Shown here one piece after another: positions 20,193 to 28,890 of a stretch of DNA of 64,000 bases. Position numbers and translations under genes: made by a program. Each line of letters begins with the position of its first letter. Positions within the stretch are counted from its first letter, which is position 1. Below the pieces are notes generated by a model, which did not search any database, was not told the origin of the DNA, and was given only the letters and a program-made list of their open reading frames with translations. The stretch covers positions 327,390 through 391,389 of the forward strand of contig NZ_JQED01000005.1 in assembly GCF_000764225.1 (NCBI RefSeq). Reading direction: 5' to 3'. The DNA comes from Colwellia psychrerythraea. Its GTDB lineage: Bacteria > Pseudomonadota > Gammaproteobacteria > Enterobacterales > Alteromonadaceae.

Positions 20193-20225
20193 AAAAAGGG
20201 TTACTTTCCAGTAACCCTTTTTTTT
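20193..20225 (+). terminator. Rho-independent terminator of the second aconitase
   Basis: AAAAAGGGTTACT (20193-20205), loop TTCC, AGTAACCCTTTTT (20210-20222), with the T run extending to 20225. Flanking A and T tracts let it also act on the convergent lipoprotein transcript. Confidence 0.92.
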
Positions 20226-20263
20226 GCCTGATAGTTTATCCTCATAATAAGGGGCAGTTGATC

Positions 20264-20641
20264 TTATTCCGTTCTTGGACACTCAAGTTTCGCAGTTAAG
20301 TTTGGCATTATCATATTCGGCGAAGCTCTGAAATGATCAAAACTTTCAACCCCAGTTATCAACTCAAGTTTATAACCATATCTACCACAGATTAAGTAAC
20401 CTCTACGTAGGAGAAATACCGATAATCGCTCAAAGCTAACGTTATTATTTGGGATAACTTCTAATTGATAATTGAATTCATCAAATTGAGTTTTTTTGAA
20501 TTGTAATTGGTGATCAAAGTCCCACTCTGTTTGTGCTTGACCTAGCACGACTGAACTCGGGCCTGCACAAGCAGATAAATATAAGAGACTGAACGAACAC
20601 AGAGCAGTTCGGATGACTGGTTTATTTATGAGGTTTAACAT
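20264..20641 (-). CDS. Small putative lipoprotein, function unknown
   Basis: A 125-residue protein not recognised by family. The N-terminus MLNLINKPVIRTALCSFSLLYLSACAGPSS is a lipoprotein signal with lipobox LSAC, so Cys25 should be lipidated. The residue after it is Ala, which favours the outer membrane. The mature part has no clear motif; two further cysteines (in YLICGRYG and KLECPRT) could form a disulfide. It lies 88 bases downstream of the TonB-domain gene on the same strand and may be co-transcribed with it. Confidence 0.6.
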   Translation of the reverse strand: MLNLINKPVIRTALCSFSLLYLSACAGPSSVVLGQAQTEWDFDHQLQFKKTQFDEFNYQLEVIPNNNVSFERLSVFLLRRGYLICGRYGYKLELITGVESFDHFRASPNMIMPNLTAKLECPRTE

Positions 20642-20729
20642 GGTAATTATCCTTTTTACAGTTGCCTTATCAGTCTAACAAATAGAAAACACTGACAACA
20701 AACATACTAAAGTACTTACTTAATAATAA

Positions 20730-21779
20730 TTAACTACTCGTGGAGTGTTCGATTAAATTAAAGTTAGTTTTTGGCTCACCAAACACATAAATACTGCAGT
20801 TTTTCCAATTGGTGGGGATTGTCCAAGTATTATTATTTTCTACCGTATAAACATGGCGTTTATTAGCGCAGCGAACATCTAAAGTATGTAAAGAGCCTTC
20901 AATATTGGTTAACGAAAACTTATTTCTTACTAAGTCTGCATACCAGTAATCATTATCAATAGCAGCCTTAATCATGATATCTTTGTCACTACTGATCACT
21001 GAATCAATATCTGCCATAAGTTTTTCAAGTTTTGCCAAATATGGTTTTGCCTCTTCAAGCTTAATAAGCTGTTCATAGGTATTAAATGCACTTTGAAACT
21101 TAGATAAAGCCGCCTCTAAGTAGAATTGTTGATACAGCACAGAAAATTTTAACTTCTCACTTTTTACTCCACTATCAAGTGTTACTCGATCAAGATGATA
21201 TAACTGTAAAGTATCATTACCAATCTCTCTCGCATAATTTGCCGCAAGAATGTGCATGTAATTATTTTCACTGAGGTGCATTGTTCTGCGCGCGCTCATT
21301 TTAGCTAACTGATGCTCTACCTCCTGGTAATCTTTATCTTTCAATGCCTTGTCAGCTAGGTCATATTTTCTCTTAAAACTTCGAGATACTCCTTGAATAC
21401 CGTCGTTCTTGCCCATACGGAAATTCATTTGTACTGTATTAACGCACTGCTGTATTGGCTTGCCATTTTCAAATGCTGGTTGATATTTCCATTTAGTCAC
21501 GGCTTTTAGTGCTGCTTTATCAAAATCTTTACTACCTGAAGATTCTTTAACTAATGCATCAGAAACATTGCCCTTTTCATCAATAACAAAACCAAGAACC
21601 GTCCAACCTTCACGGCTTTGCCTAGCAGCCTCAATAGGGTATTTGGGGGGAATGCGTTTAATAGGCTCAGGAATAATAATCGTTGATAGGTGTTGAGAAA
21701 TTTCGTTGGCAGAAACTGAGGTACTAGCGTTTGCTGTTAGAAGAGCAGCCACACTTACGTAGAGTACTTTATGACTCAT
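20730..21779 (-). CDS. Secreted protein with N-terminal TonB C-terminal-type domain
   Basis: A 349-residue exported protein. After a signal peptide (MSHKVLYVSVAALLTANASTSVSA) comes a TonB_C-like domain (about 35-115) with PIKRIPPKYPIEAARQSREGW, GFVIDEKGNVSDALVKESSG and AVTKWKYQPAFENGKPIQQC. The remaining 230 residues look mostly helical (LADKALKDKDYQEVEHQLAKMSA) and may be TPR-like. Classical TonB has the opposite order: membrane anchor, Pro-rich spacer, C-terminal domain. Here there is no spacer and the domain is N-terminal, so a true energy-transducing role is doubtful. Function unknown. It may be co-transcribed with the lipoprotein gene downstream. Confidence 0.7.
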   Translation of the reverse strand: MSHKVLYVSVAALLTANASTSVSANEISQHLSTIIIPEPIKRIPPKYPIEAARQSREGWTVLGFVIDEKGNVSDALVKESSGSKDFDKAALKAVTKWKYQPAFENGKPIQQCVNTVQMNFRMGKNDGIQGVSRSFKRKYDLADKALKDKDYQEVEHQLAKMSARRTMHLSENNYMHILAANYAREIGNDTLQLYHLDRVTLDSGVKSEKLKFSVLYQQFYLEAALSKFQSAFNTYEQLIKLEEAKPYLAKLEKLMADIDSVISSDKDIMIKAAIDNDYWYADLVRNKFSLTNIEGSLHTLDVRCANKRHVYTVENNNTWTIPTNWKNCSIYVFGEPKTNFNLIEHSTSS

Positions 21780-21810
21780 AATTAAATCCTTTTATTTTTA
21801 GAGTTATCTA

Positions 21811-22074
21811 ATACCAAATCCATTAAGTTATTTCCCACTCAGAGCATGCCAGCGGTTTGAGAACAAATAGAATTTTTTTGTATATAGTCACTCTATATGA
21901 AAGAAATTCTGTGCAGTTATCGAATCGCTGGAAAGCTCCCGAAGGGCGAGTTTAAAAGACTTATATGCGGCGTTATTGATTTTGACAAGGGAATAACCAT
22001 TCTCTTCAATCAATGCCTTGCTTCTAAGGCTTTTAACTCTCACTGAGTGGGAAGAAACTTATTGGAATTGGTAT
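21811..22074. mobile_element. MITE-like 264-bp element with 32-bp terminal inverted repeats
   Basis: The left end 21811-21842 (ATACCAAATCCATTAAG...) and the reverse complement of the right end 22043-22074 (ATACCAATTCCAATAAG...) agree at 28 of 32 positions. The 200-bp interior has no open frame of note but includes further short palindromes. There is no transposase, so it would be non-autonomous. Target duplications are not clear; only TA/TAA-like flanks are seen. It sits between the TonB-domain gene (upstream side) and the lpdA terminator. Element nature is inferred from the inverted repeats alone. Confidence 0.6.
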
Positions 22075-22113
22075 AAGGTTAACAGAATGTTAACTATCAA
22101 TCTACAAGTACAA

Positions 22114-22160
22114 AAAAACCAATTATAAATAACTAACATTAGTTTCTATAATTGGTTTTT
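22114..22160 (-). terminator. Terminator of the pdh operon after lpdA
   Basis: AAAAACCAATTATA (22114-22127) is exactly complementary to TATAATTGGTTTTT (22147-22160); the loop holds a small second palindrome around AACTAACATTAGTTT. On the minus strand it ends in a run of T, 40 bases beyond the lpdA stop. Confidence 0.8.
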
Positions 22161-22199
22161 ATTAAATAACCTTATTTCGCTAAGCAAAAATTAAGCTAA

Positions 22200-23636
22200 T
22201 TATTTTTTCTTTTTCTTTACTGCTTTAGCATTTGGTAAATCAGTGATTGAACCTTCAAAGATTTCTGCCGCTAAGCCAATTGATTCATTTAACGTTGGGT
22301 GAGCATGAATGGTTAAACCAATATCTTCTGCATCAGCGCCCATTTCAACCGCTAAACAAATCTCACCAAGCATTTCACCAGCGTTGATACCAACAATTGC
22401 GCCACCTAAGATACGACCAGAATCTTTTTCAAAGATTAGCTTAGTTTTACCTTCAGTACGTGCAGAAGCGATAGCACGGCCAGATGCAGCCCAAGGGAAG
22501 TTTGCTACTTCGATGTTTAAGCCTTGCTCTTTCGCTTCAGCTTCAGTAACACCAACCCAAGCCATTTCTGGATCAGTATAAGCAATTGAAGGGATACAAC
22601 GAGGTTCGAACGTATGTTTCTTACCAGAGATAACTTCAGCTGCACAATGTGCTTCATGAACCGCTTTATGTGCAAGCATAGGTTGACCAACAACATCACC
22701 AATAGCGAAGATGTGTGGCACGTTAGTGCGAAGCTCGTTAGTTACGTTGATGAAACCACGCTCATCAACATTTACGCCAGCTTTATCAGCAGCAACTAAA
22801 TGACCATTTGGCTTACGGCCAACAGCAACTAGAATCTTGTCATAACGTACTTGTTCTTTTGGTGCTTTTTTGCCTTCAAAAGTAACATATAAACCATCAT
22901 CTTTTGCTTCAACAGCAACAACTTTAGTAGACAACATGATGTTGAATTTTTTCTTGTTGTAGTTGTTGTAAACTCTAACGATATCTTTATCAGCTGCTGG
23001 CACTAATTGATCAGCAAACTCAACAACAGATACATTAGAACCTAAAGCAGAGTAAACAGTACCCATTTCTAAACCAATGATACCGCCACCAAGTACTAAC
23101 ATTTCTTCTGGAACATCTTTAAGTTCTAAAGCACCAGTTGAATCGATAACACGTGGGTCATCGTTAGGGATAAATGGTAAGTCAATTACTGAAGAACCCG
23201 CTGCGATAATTGCGTTATCAAAAGTAATGGTTGTTTTTTCGCCGTCATTACCTGCAACTTCGATAGTTTTATCTGAAGTGAATTTACCGTAACCGTATAC
23301 TGTAGATACTTTACGGGCTTTACCCATGCTGCCTAAACCACCAGTAAGCTGAGCAATAACGCTTTCTTTCCAGCCACGGATTTTATCTAAATCAATTTCA
23401 GGCTTACCAAAAGTAACACCGTGAGAAGCCATCGCCGCTGCATCATCAATAACTTTAGCAACGTGAAGTAATGCTTTTGATGGGATACAACCAACGTTTA
23501 AACAAACGCCACCTAAAGTTTCACGGCTTTCAACTAAGACTACGTCTAAACCTAAATCTGCTGCACGAAATGCCGCTGAATAACCACCAGGGCCTGCACC
23601 TAATACTACTACTTGAGTTTTGATATTGTTACTCAT
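22200..23636 (-). CDS. lpdA: Dihydrolipoyl dehydrogenase (E3)
   Basis: FAD-dependent E3 (478 residues) that reoxidises dihydrolipoyl groups of pyruvate dehydrogenase and of other 2-oxoacid complexes with NAD+. It has the FAD-binding VVLGAGPGGYSAAFRAADLG and the redox disulfide in GGVCLNVGCIPSKALLH. The NAD-binding LGGGIIGLEMGTVYSALGS, the second FAD motif FAIGDVVG and the C-terminal HAHPTLNES (catalytic His-Glu) follow. I take the ATG at 23636 (MSNNIKTQVVV), which has AGGATAAGC upstream; an ATG four codons earlier overlaps that Shine-Dalgarno. Last gene of the pdhR-aceE-aceF-lpdA cluster, 162 bases after aceF. Confidence 0.95.
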   Translation of the reverse strand: MSNNIKTQVVVLGAGPGGYSAAFRAADLGLDVVLVESRETLGGVCLNVGCIPSKALLHVAKVIDDAAAMASHGVTFGKPEIDLDKIRGWKESVIAQLTGGLGSMGKARKVSTVYGYGKFTSDKTIEVAGNDGEKTTITFDNAIIAAGSSVIDLPFIPNDDPRVIDSTGALELKDVPEEMLVLGGGIIGLEMGTVYSALGSNVSVVEFADQLVPAADKDIVRVYNNYNKKKFNIMLSTKVVAVEAKDDGLYVTFEGKKAPKEQVRYDKILVAVGRKPNGHLVAADKAGVNVDERGFINVTNELRTNVPHIFAIGDVVGQPMLAHKAVHEAHCAAEVISGKKHTFEPRCIPSIAYTDPEMAWVGVTEAEAKEQGLNIEVANFPWAASGRAIASARTEGKTKLIFEKDSGRILGGAIVGINAGEMLGEICLAVEMGADAEDIGLTIHAHPTLNESIGLAAEIFEGSITDLPNAKAVKKKKK

Positions 23637-23798
23637 GCTTATCCTCATTGAATATGTAAGCTGATATAGGGTCTCTGTATCAACTTTTATTTATAATAAA
23701 TTCTTGTGGCGAAATTCTACGCCTATGCGTTGAATTTCGCCAATATTAATTAACCACTGCCGACTAAAGTCTGACTATTTAACGTTTGACAGTACGGT

Positions 23799-25493
23799 TT
23801 AAAGTACTAACTTACGAATATCAGACATAACGCCCGCTAAATGCACAGTGAAACGTGCAGCTAATGCGCCATCAATTACACGATGATCGTAAGACATTGA
23901 TAGTGGCAACATTAATTTAGGCTCGAAATCTTTACCATTCCACTTAGGTTTCATCTCTGATTTAGAAACACCTAAAATAGCCACTTCTGGTGCATTAACG
24001 ATTGGCGTAAATGCTGTGCCACCGATACCACCTAAACTAGAAATGGTAAAACAACCACCTTGCATATCAGCTGCTTTTAACTTGCCATCACGCGCTTTCA
24101 TGCTAATTTCAAGTAACTCACGAGATAACTGATGAATACCTTTTTGGTCAACATTACGTACTACTGGTACAACTAAACCATTAGGCGTATCAACCGCAAC
24201 ACCAATGTGAATGTACTTTTTAAGAATTAAACTTTCACCATCTTCACTCAGGCTTGAGTTAAACGTTGGGAAAGCACGTAGTGCATCTGCCGCCGCTTTT
24301 AAGATGAATACTAATGGTGTAATTTTAAAACCAAGTTTTTGCTTTTCACACACAACATTCTGTTCTTTACGGAACGCTTCAACGTTAGTGATATCTGCTT
24401 CATCAAATTGCGTAACATGCGGAATAGTTACCCAGTTACGATGTAAAAATGGTCCAGAAATTTTCTGAATACGTGTTAATGCTTTTGTTTCAATTTCACC
24501 AAATTTAGCAAAATCAATGGCCTTAGCACTAACAACTTGTAAACCACCTTCACCGGCTGCAACTGAACTACCTGCATTCGCTTTTGGACGAGATAACTCA
24601 TATTTCACGTATGATTGCACATCTTCTTTTAAGATTCTGTCTTTACGACCGGTGCCTTTCACTAAGGTTAAATCAACGCCAAATTCACGTGCCAAACGAC
24701 GAATTGAAGGTGTCGTATAAATTGCCCCTTTCTTTACATTACCCGCTTGTGGGTGATGTGGAACGGGTGCTGCTTTTGTTGCTGCTGGTGTCGCTGCAAC
24801 AACAGGCGCGCTTGCTGGTGCCGCTTGCACTGCGGGAGCTGCTGCAGCAGGTGCAGCAGGTGCAGCAGGTGCAGCAGGTGCAGCAGGTGCAGCAGGTGCT
24901 GCGCCGCCAGAGGTTTCAAGTTTAATTACAAGTGAACCCTGCTTAACTTTATCACCATTGCTAATAAATACTTCTTTCACTGTACCAGCGTGCGTTGATG
25001 GTACATCCATTGTCGCTTTATCAGTTTCAAGTGTGATTAAACCATCTTCTTCTTCAATCACATCGCCAACGTTTACTAATACTTCAATAACGTCAACTTC
25101 ACCATCTTCACCAATATCAGGTACTGCAATTTCAATCACTTGAGAGGCAGTAGCAACTGGTGCAGCGACAGGTGCCGCTTCAACAACAGGAGCAACTGGT
25201 GCTGCTGGTGTTTCAACAACTGCTGCCGGCGCTTCTTCAACTGGCGCAGATGCTGCGCCAGCCGCCTGCATTTCAGCGATAATATCGCCTTCTTTAATCT
25301 TGTCGCCAACTTTTACAGTTAAGCTTACTAGCTCTCCTGCAAACGGCGCAGGAATATCCATTGACGCTTTATCCGTTTCAACGGTAACAATGCCTTCATC
25401 TGCTTCTAAGGTATCGCCAACAGCAAAACAAATTTCAATTACTTCAACTTCATCGCCACCCACATCAGGGACTAGAACTTTTTCTATAGACAT
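23799..25493 (-). CDS. aceF: Pyruvate dehydrogenase E2 (dihydrolipoyllysine acetyltransferase)
   Basis: Core of the pyruvate dehydrogenase complex (564 residues), transferring acetyl from lipoyl to CoA. Two lipoyl domains are present, with lipoylated lysines in [11 protein letters not shown] (about 43) and [11 protein letters not shown] (about 160). They are separated by Ala/Pro/Val linkers. A peripheral-subunit-binding domain follows ([17 protein letters not shown], about 261-300), then the catalytic domain with active-site [15 protein letters not shown] near the C-terminus. E. coli has three lipoyl domains; two is common in other gammaproteobacteria. The linker after lipoyl domain 2 is a pure Ala-Ala-Pro run encoded by a 9-bp tandem repeat. 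ATAAGGAAAATATT precedes the start; aceE ends 25 bases upstream. Confidence 0.95.
   Translation of the reverse strand: MSIEKVLVPDVGGDEVEVIEICFAVGDTLEADEGIVTVETDKASMDIPAPFAGELVSLTVKVGDKIKEGDIIAEMQAAGAASAPVEEAPAAVVETPAAPVAPVVEAAPVAAPVATASQVIEIAVPDIGEDGEVDVIEVLVNVGDVIEEEDGLITLETDKATMDVPSTHAGTVKEVFISNGDKVKQGSLVIKLETSGGAAPAAPAAPAAPAAPAAPAAAAPAVQAAPASAPVVAATPAATKAAPVPHHPQAGNVKKGAIYTTPSIRRLAREFGVDLTLVKGTGRKDRILKEDVQSYVKYELSRPKANAGSSVAAGEGGLQVVSAKAIDFAKFGEIETKALTRIQKISGPFLHRNWVTIPHVTQFDEADITNVEAFRKEQNVVCEKQKLGFKITPLVFILKAAADALRAFPTFNSSLSEDGESLILKKYIHIGVAVDTPNGLVVPVVRNVDQKGIHQLSRELLEISMKARDGKLKAADMQGGCFTISSLGGIGGTAFTPIVNAPEVAILGVSKSEMKPKWNGKDFEPKLMLPLSMSYDHRVIDGALAARFTVHLAGVMSDIRKLVL
24845..24900. repeat. 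9-bp tandem repeat in the aceF linker
   Basis: GCAGCAGGT is repeated about six times head to tail, encoding Ala-Pro-Ala linker units on the minus strand. The period is a multiple of three, so copy-number change would lengthen or shorten the linker without a frameshift. Confidence 0.9.
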
Positions 25494-25518
25494 AATATTT
25501 TCCTTATCTAGCCGCTAA

Positions 25519-28200
25519 TTAAGCGTAAAGTGGGTTAAGTTTTTCAGTATCAATATCAAAGCGTTTGATTGCTTCTGTAACTACTGAACGTTCGATTTCG
25601 CCACGATTCGCTAACTCGAATAATGCCGCTACAACCACGTAAGCTGCACTTACTTCAAAGTGAGTACGTAAATTTGCACGACTATCACTACGACCAAAAC
25701 CATCAGTACCTAAACAACGGTATTCTGTGTCAAGGTAAGCACGTACTTGATCAGAGTAGTTTTTGATGTAATCCGTTGCGGCAATCGCAGGGCCCGCTTC
25801 TTTAGTAATAACTTTTGCAATGTATGGTACACGCTGTTCACTTTCTGGGTGAAGCATGTTCCAACGAGTCACGTCTTGTCCATCACGGCCTAGTTGGTTA
25901 AATGACGTTACTGAGTAAACATCACTAGATACATTGTAATCATTTGCTAAAATTTGAGCTGCTTCACGTACTTTCTCAAGAATAGTCCCTGAGCCTAACA
26001 ACTGAACATTTGCAGTCGCTTTACCTTTAGCTGGTGCGGCTTGTTCTAGTTGATAAATACCTTTAATGATTTCTTCTTCTACACCCTTTCTTTCAGGGAA
26101 AGCAGGGTGCTGGTAGTTTTCATTCATTAACGTTAAGTAGAAGAAGATATTTTCATTTTCTTCATACATGCGGCGTAAACCTTCACGCACGATAACAGCA
26201 ATTTCATAACCGTAAGTTGGATCATAAGTAACACAGTTAGGGATTAAACCCGCTTGTACATGTGAATGACCATCTTGGTGTTGCAGACCTTCACCGTTAA
26301 GCGTTGTTCTACCTGCAGTAGCACCTAATAAGAAACCGCGTGCTTGGCTATCGCCAGCTGCCCATGCTAAATCACCAACACGTTGGAAACCAAACATTGA
26401 GTAGTAGATGTAAAACGGAATAGTGGTAGCATTACACGTAGAGTAAGACGTACCAGAAGCGACCCAAGAGGCCATAGCACCTAGTTCATTAATACCTTCT
26501 TGTAAAACTTGACCTTTTTTATCTTCACGATAATAAGCAACTTGGTCAGCATCTTGTGGAACATACTTTTGACCTTCACTTGCATAAATGCCCACTTGGC
26601 GGAATAAACCTTCCATACCAAAGGTACGTGCTTCATCAGGAATGATTGGCACGATGCGCTTACCGATTTTCTTATCTTTTAATAAGCTGTTTAATACACG
26701 GACAAAGGTCATTGTTGATGATACTTGACGCTCACCTGAACCTTTCAAGATAGGATCAAAGATTTTAAGCGCAGGTACTTCAAGTGACTCTTCTGCTTGT
26801 ACACGACGTGCAGGTAATGAACCACCTAATGCTTCGCGACGCGCTTTCATGTATTTAAATTCTTCACTATCTTCTGGGAACTTGTAGAAAGGTAGATCAG
26901 CAATATCTTCATCTTTTACTGGGATGTTGAAACGGTCACGGTAATGTTTAATTGAATCAACGTCCATTTTCTTAACGTTATGTGCAATGTTTAATGCTTC
27001 ACCAGATGCACCTAGACCAAAACCTTTAACAGTTTTCGCTAAGATAACCGTAGGACGCCCTTTAGTCTTCATTGCTTGATCATATGCAGCATACACTTTA
27101 ACTGGATCATGACCACCACGGTTTAAACGCCAAATGTCATCATCAGACATGTTAGCAACCATAGCCGCTGTTTCAGGGTACTTGTTAAAGAAGTTTTCGC
27201 GCGTGTATTTACCACCTTTCGCTTTACAGTTTTGGTATTCACCATCCACTGTTTCGTTCATTAACTGTAATAATTTACCTGACGTATCACGCGCAATAAG
27301 TGAATCCCAGTAAGAACCCCAAATAACTTTCACTACTTCCCAGCCTGCGCCACGGAATGTACCTTCAAGTTCTTGAATAATTTTACCGTTACCACGTACC
27401 GGGCCGTCTAAACGTTGTAAGTTACAGTTAACTACGAAACATAAGTTATCTAAACCTTCACGTGAGGCTAAACCAATAGCACCTAATGATTCTGGCTCAT
27501 CTGTTTCACCATCACCTAAATAACAGTAAACACGTTGACCTGAACAGTCTTTAATACCACGGTCAGTTAAGTACTTTAAAAAGCGTGCCGTGTAGATAGC
27601 TTGTAATGGACCTAAGCCCATAGAAACTGTTGGGAACTGCCAAAAATCCTTCATCAAATGAGGGTGTGGGTATGAAGATAAACCTTTGCCATCACACTCT
27701 TGACGGAAGTTGTTCATTTGATCTTCAGTTAAACGACCTTCCATGAAAGCACGTGAATAAATACCTGGAGAAATATGACCTTGTGCGAAAATAAAATCGC
27801 CACCATTTTCTGGCGTTGCCGCTTTAAAGAAGTGGTTAAAACCAACATCATACAAAGTAGATGAAGAGGCAAAACTACCAATATGACCACCAAGCTCTAA
27901 ATCTTTTTTAGAGGCACGTAATACTAAAACCAAAGCGTTCCAACGAATTGCAGCACGAATACGTGACTCAATAGTTTGATCTGCAGGCATGTTTGGCTCT
28001 TGGCCTGGTGGAATAGTATTTACATAAGCAGTTGTTGCATCAAAGGGTAAATGAGTACCACCGCGGCGTGCGCGATCAATTAACGTTTCTAATAATTGAT
28101 GTGCGCGCTCTGGGCCTTCATTTTCTAATACTGACTCCATTGATTCTAACCACTCTTGGGTTTCTGCTGAATCAATATCGATATTTGGTAGATCTGACAT
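25519..28200 (-). CDS. aceE: Pyruvate dehydrogenase E1 component (homodimeric)
   Basis: Thiamine-diphosphate-dependent E1 (893 residues; E. coli 887) that decarboxylates pyruvate and acetylates the lipoyl groups of E2. The ThDP motif is GDGETDEPESLGAIGLASRE ending in VVNCNLQRLDGPV. The N-terminus MSDLPNIDIDSAETQEWLESMESVLENEGPERAHQLLETL resembles the E2-binding start of E. coli AceE, and QGHISPGIYSRAFMEGRL and GDLAWAAGDSQARGFLLG are conserved. ATTGGAGACTAAACAAT precedes the ATG. It lies downstream of pdhR on the same strand, with a 547-base leader containing the 138-bp repeat array, and 25 bases upstream of aceF. Confidence 0.96.
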   Translation of the reverse strand: MSDLPNIDIDSAETQEWLESMESVLENEGPERAHQLLETLIDRARRGGTHLPFDATTAYVNTIPPGQEPNMPADQTIESRIRAAIRWNALVLVLRASKKDLELGGHIGSFASSSTLYDVGFNHFFKAATPENGGDFIFAQGHISPGIYSRAFMEGRLTEDQMNNFRQECDGKGLSSYPHPHLMKDFWQFPTVSMGLGPLQAIYTARFLKYLTDRGIKDCSGQRVYCYLGDGETDEPESLGAIGLASREGLDNLCFVVNCNLQRLDGPVRGNGKIIQELEGTFRGAGWEVVKVIWGSYWDSLIARDTSGKLLQLMNETVDGEYQNCKAKGGKYTRENFFNKYPETAAMVANMSDDDIWRLNRGGHDPVKVYAAYDQAMKTKGRPTVILAKTVKGFGLGASGEALNIAHNVKKMDVDSIKHYRDRFNIPVKDEDIADLPFYKFPEDSEEFKYMKARREALGGSLPARRVQAEESLEVPALKIFDPILKGSGERQVSSTMTFVRVLNSLLKDKKIGKRIVPIIPDEARTFGMEGLFRQVGIYASEGQKYVPQDADQVAYYREDKKGQVLQEGINELGAMASWVASGTSYSTCNATTIPFYIYYSMFGFQRVGDLAWAAGDSQARGFLLGATAGRTTLNGEGLQHQDGHSHVQAGLIPNCVTYDPTYGYEIAVIVREGLRRMYEENENIFFYLTLMNENYQHPAFPERKGVEEEIIKGIYQLEQAAPAKGKATANVQLLGSGTILEKVREAAQILANDYNVSSDVYSVTSFNQLGRDGQDVTRWNMLHPESEQRVPYIAKVITKEAGPAIAATDYIKNYSDQVRAYLDTEYRCLGTDGFGRSDSRANLRTHFEVSAAYVVVAALFELANRGEIERSVVTEAIKRFDIDTEKLNPLYA

Positions 28201-28336
28201 ATTGTTTAGTCTCCAATACTTTTATATTTAATAAAAAGTTTTAATTAAATGTTTAAAATTAAATTTTCAAACTATTCGTTATTTCACTACATTAATTTTT
28301 TCTTCTAACGCTTTGTTGCTTGCGCCTATTCCTTTA

Positions 28337-28890
28337 CATTCTGCGCATTGAGCGTTTCATGCGACTGTTTTCTTGTGTACATTTCTTTGAAGAGTAATAA
28401 TACTTCTTCGATAAACGCTAAATGTCCATGGCTTGCTCCCCAAGCTTTTTTGAGGTTCACCACTGACTTATCTACATTCTGCGCATTGAACGTTCCATGC
28501 GACTGTTTTCTTGTGTACATTTCTTTGAAGAGTAATAATACTTCTTCGATAAACGCTAAATGTCTATGGCTTGCTCCCCAAGCTTTTTTGGGGTTCACCA
28601 CTGACTTATCTACATTCTGCGCATTGAACGTTCCATGCGGCTGTTTTCTTGTGTACATTTCTTTGAAGAGTAATAATACTTCTTCGATAAACGCTAAATG
28701 TCTATGGCTTGCTCCCCAAGCTTTTTTGGGGTTCACCACTGACTTATCTACATTCTGCGCATTGAACGTTCCATGCGACTGTTTTCTTGTGTTGACTTTA
28801 ATAATACTTCTTCGATAAACGCTAAATGTCTATGGCTTGCTCCCCAAGCCTTTTGGGGTTGGCCACTGAGAATGGCATCAAGTAAACGCT
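28337..28890 (-). repeat. 138-bp tandem repeat array derived from the 3' end of pdhR
   Basis: The block starting CTGCGCATTG recurs at 28341, 28479, 28617 and 28755, an exact 138-base period. The first three units fill the pdhR-aceE gap; the fourth is the true 3' end of pdhR, 10 bases shorter. Units 2 and 3 differ at very few positions, and unit 1 is more diverged. Each unit carries, on the transcribed strand, a hairpin of CCCCAA and TTGGGG (or close variant) around a short loop. Because 138 is divisible by three, a frame stays open through the copies (28326-28739), giving a 46-residue repeat around KAWGASHRHLAFIEEVLL. This frame starts at GTG with no clear ribosome-binding site, so I do not call it a gene. 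Confidence 0.92.

Noticed and set aside
22114..22160. Hairpin after lpdA considered as a third PdhR box because of its ATTGGT/ACCAAT arms
   Set aside because: The arms are ACCAAT then ATTGGT, the reverse order with a long loop, so it does not form the ATTGGTNNNACCAAT site.
24584..24935. Several overlapping frames opposite and within the aceF linker
   Set aside because: They arise from the GC-rich 9-bp repeat, which lacks stops in several frames; the lipoyl/E2 frame is the real one.
28348..28818. 156-codon plus-strand frame across the repeat array
   Set aside because: It is the antisense shadow of a repeat whose period is a multiple of three; the repeat origin in pdhR explains the open frame.
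28337..28890. Regular repeats that could suggest a CRISPR array
   Set aside because: The 138-bp units abut with no unique spacers and clearly derive from the pdhR coding end; no cas genes are present.
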